Source: Photobacterium pectinilyticum
GTDB lineage: Bacteria; Pseudomonadota; Gammaproteobacteria; Enterobacterales; Vibrionaceae
Direction of reading: 5' to 3'
Length of the DNA: 54,448 nt
NCBI RefSeq assembly: GCF_024357955.1
Contig: NZ_JANEYT010000033.1
Location: 1 to 54,448 of the forward strand
The translations under genes were made by a program, and so were the position numbers. A model generated the notes under the pieces. It was not told where the DNA came from, ran no database searches, and was given only the letters and a program-made list of their open reading frames with translations. Positions 52,570-54,448 of the stretch are shown here, piece by piece (within the stretch, counting starts at the first letter, position 1; each line of letters opens with the position of its first letter).

Positions 52570-53178
52570 TCATTGATAATAAACAAAAATGTAACCGCTC
52601 TCTTTGATGCTGTTTACCGCTTTATCTAAATGCTCGAATGGAATCGCGAAGCAGCCTTCGCTACGCCCTAGCATGCCATTATTTTTCATAAACTCACCAC
52701 TAACATAGTCAGCACCATGAACGACAATGAATCGGCTTCTGGCTCTATCATTGATACCAATTTCTAGTCCATCTATACGAAGTGAGTATCCATTAACGCC
52801 AAAATAAGTTTCTCCGGTTCTAAACATACCGACTGAAGATTTATGTGAGCCATAAACATTAGAAAACGTTTTCGGGTAACGGTAGCCAGACTCTTTGGCA
52901 TGGGCCACTAAGCTTTGATGCGTTATCTGTCTTCTTTCTAGATCAACAATGAATAGTCGTTCTTTCTCCGATGGTAGCGTGTAATCGATAATCGTCAGGC
53001 TAGAAGGTGATATTCCAAGTTTATTAGCGCGCGACATAGCATGCTCAACCAAACTGGGCTTGAAATAAGCATGTTCAGATATAGCTATCCCGTTATAGTC
53101 ACTCCCTGAGGAGCAGCCGAATATAGAAGCAATGAAGATGAGCAGGCCTATAATATTTAGATATTTCACGTTTCTCAC
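52570..53178 (-). CDS. YkuD_2-type L,D-transpeptidase-like lipoprotein
   Basis: The 202-aa product has a lipoprotein signal (lipobox IFGC, Cys22) and a murein L,D-transpeptidase catalytic-like domain of the YkuD_2 family: FRTGETYFG, VHGADYVS (His154) and GRSEGCFAIP (Cys176). It would act on peptidoglycan or its lipoprotein links in the envelope. The start is a GTG at 53178; a second in-frame GTG at 53169 has GAG closer to it and gives a more standard signal peptide. Confidence 0.85.
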   Translation of the reverse strand: MRNVKYLNIIGLLIFIASIFGCSSGSDYNGIAISEHAYFKPSLVEHAMSRANKLGISPSSLTIIDYTLPSEKERLFIVDLERRQITHQSLVAHAKESGYRYPKTFSNVYGSHKSSVGMFRTGETYFGVNGYSLRIDGLEIGINDRARSRFIVVHGADYVSGEFMKNNGMLGRSEGCFAIPFEHLDKAVNSIKESGYIFVYYQ

Positions 53179-53426
53179 TGTAGTAATTAATATCCATGGT
53201 TGCCATAGGGGAGCTGCAATTAAGGTTCAGCCTTAAATTAAGCTATCGCATACTATGAGCGACAATTTTTTGGCATTGTTAAATGTTGAATGTGTTTGAA
53301 AGAAACGTTTGCAATGGCATTGTTGTCCATAAATACCAAACAAGGCACAGTGCATTTCACATTGTGCCTTGTTTTCAAACGGTTATTACTCAACGAAGCA
53401 TCTTGGGCTTAATTGGGTATAGAAAA

Positions 53427-54362
53427 TCAACAGACCGGAGAGGTTTTAGCTCGCTTTTGATGTCTGCTCGCCCAGTAGCCAGCCAATAGAGAGCCGGAAA
53501 TATTGTGCCAGACTGAGAATATGGTGCCTGCGATGGCTGATGCTGGTGAGAAGAATTTCATTGCCAGTGCTGTCGCCAGTCCTGAGTTTTGAAGTCCGAC
53601 CTCAAAGGCGATGGTTCGACATGTCGATTCATTGAATCCGAGTAAACGGCAACTGTAGTAGCCAGCAGTGAGCCCTACAGCATTGTGTAGAACAACAGCC
53701 AGTGCCACCATCGGGCCGACTTGGCTTAAATTGCCGGCATTGAGCGCGACGACAATTGCAATGATGAATACAATGGCGATCATTGAGATCAGTGGTAGAA
53801 GTGTATGAACTTTTGCAACGGTTTTTTGCGCAAAGCTATTGATAAGCAGGCCTATGCCGACCGGAATCAACACTATTTTCACTAGGCTCATCAGCATGGC
53901 ATTAACGGGGACATCAACGGTTTCGCCAACGAGTAGTTCGACAAGTAGTGGCGTGAGAATAACCCCGAGTAAGGTTGAAATTGCTGTCATTGATATTGAT
54001 AGGGCAACATTTCCTTTGGCTAGAAATGCCATTACATTGGACGATGTTCCGCCTGCGACACTACCCACTAGCACCATACCCACAGTTAATTCGGTACTGA
54101 ATCCCAGCAAGGTGCTGATCAATAGAGCCGTGAGAGGCATGATGAGAAATTGCAGGACAACACCCACTCCGACCGCTTTTTTATGCTGGACAACATTGAG
54201 GAAGTCCTTGGGCGACAAGCTCACCCCCATTGCCAGCATAATTATGGTCAGTAAAGGGACGATTTGGGTTTTTAGCCCAACGAATAAACTGGGAGATAAA
54301 TATGCTAATACCGAAAATGTGACGGCCCATAGCGGAAATAATTGGGTGATTCTTCCTATCAT
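53427..54362 (-). CDS. Bile acid:sodium symporter (BASS) family transporter
   Basis: The 311-aa product has nine to ten membrane helices and BASS motifs: MLAMGVSLSPKDF near the N-terminus, VGSVAGGTSSNVMAFLAKGN and the FEVGLQNSGLATAL helix. It probably imports an organic anion with sodium. The start at 54362 has GGGAAG 5 bases before the ATG; an earlier GTG in frame is less likely. Confidence 0.9.
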   Translation of the reverse strand: MIGRITQLFPLWAVTFSVLAYLSPSLFVGLKTQIVPLLTIIMLAMGVSLSPKDFLNVVQHKKAVGVGVVLQFLIMPLTALLISTLLGFSTELTVGMVLVGSVAGGTSSNVMAFLAKGNVALSISMTAISTLLGVILTPLLVELLVGETVDVPVNAMLMSLVKIVLIPVGIGLLINSFAQKTVAKVHTLLPLISMIAIVFIIAIVVALNAGNLSQVGPMVALAVVLHNAVGLTAGYYSCRLLGFNESTCRTIAFEVGLQNSGLATALAMKFFSPASAIAGTIFSVWHNISGSLLAGYWASRHQKRAKTSPVC

Positions 54363-54448
54363 GTTGACTTCCCAGGGTGAGATCACGAACGTTTTCTGAC
54401 CAAATTCTGTAAGTTTGACCGGCAGATCGATTTATGATCTTATACTCC

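Noticed and set aside
53839..54399. 186-codon frame opposite the BASS transporter
   Set aside because: Ser/Thr/Ile-rich reverse image of membrane-helix codons. The minus-strand protein has clear family motifs.
1..54448. tRNA, rRNA, CRISPR array, prophage or complete insertion sequence
   Set aside because: None recognised on either strand: no transposase, integrase or repeat-spacer pattern, and no CCA-ended cloverleaf noticed. A tRNAscan run would be needed to exclude a tRNA fully.

Overview
The window looks like the chromosome of a marine gammaproteobacterium of the family Vibrionaceae (Vibrio, Photobacterium or a close relative). This rests on moderate GC, the gene repertoire (DUF2076 protein, RIO1-type kinase, Lon-like YcbZ-type protease, GlgC of exactly 405 aa, class I HMG-CoA reductase, a paralogous RsgA) and typical Vibrionaceae gene sizes and spacing. 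No rRNA, tRNA, CRISPR array, complete insertion sequence or prophage is visible. The genus call is inference.

Layout. 1-5750: a phospholipase D-family lipoprotein cut short near the window edge, a 21-aa microprotein with its own terminator, a DUF2076 protein, the yceJ-yceI pair (cytochrome b561 plus YceI), a HAD phosphatase and a RIO kinase. 5900-9200: a pstSCAB-like phosphate ABC transporter operon without phoU. 9800-13100: a quinol monooxygenase-like protein, a two-domain acetyltransferase, and a NifU-like/GGGtGRT gene pair behind a long, strongly structured leader that hides the ribosome binding site. 13565-14035: a His/Lys-rich exported protein and a 43-bp palindrome resembling two insertion-sequence ends. 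14079-20289: a complete four-carbon acid sugar (L-threonate/D-erythronate) catabolic cluster, ltnD-otnK-otnC-otnI-gntP-type permease, divergent from a DeoR-type regulator, with the same order as E. coli ygbI-ygbN. 20581-28557: housekeeping and orphan genes, including a SpoU methyltransferase, a Lon-like protease, a DMT exporter, HMG-CoA reductase, a small XRE regulator and a YdhF-type aldo/keto reductase.

28657-35990 is a tightly overlapped cellulose operon: small lipoprotein, bcsA with an intact PilZ domain, bcsB, bcsZ and a TPR protein that lacks the outer-membrane barrel of BcsC. This resembles the alphaproteobacterial type III cellulose clusters more than the enterobacterial or classical Vibrio ones. 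36339-40882: a glyoxalase I-like plus DJ-1/Hsp31-like pair, a DCC thioredoxin-like protein, an MFS transporter, a dCMP deaminase and a YgjV-like membrane protein. 40959-46015: an unusually long RluA-type pseudouridine synthase, an EAL protein with a divergent loop 6, fumC and a PepSY protein. 46183-50658: an intracellular GH13 amylase divergent from glgC-glgA (glycogen metabolism). 50720-54362: an orphan ArsR regulator, a possible 16-codon leader peptide, a second RsgA, a YkuD_2 lipoprotein and a BASS-family transporter.

Three copies of one small inverted-repeat element (48, 74 and 162 bp, ends TACCAA/TTGGTA) are scattered at 25667, 45354 and 46098. They appear to be an undeclared MITE family with internal-deletion derivatives. 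The items most worth pursuing are the structured leader of the NifU-like/GGGtGRT operon, the BcsC-less cellulose operon, the MITE family and the two microORFs.
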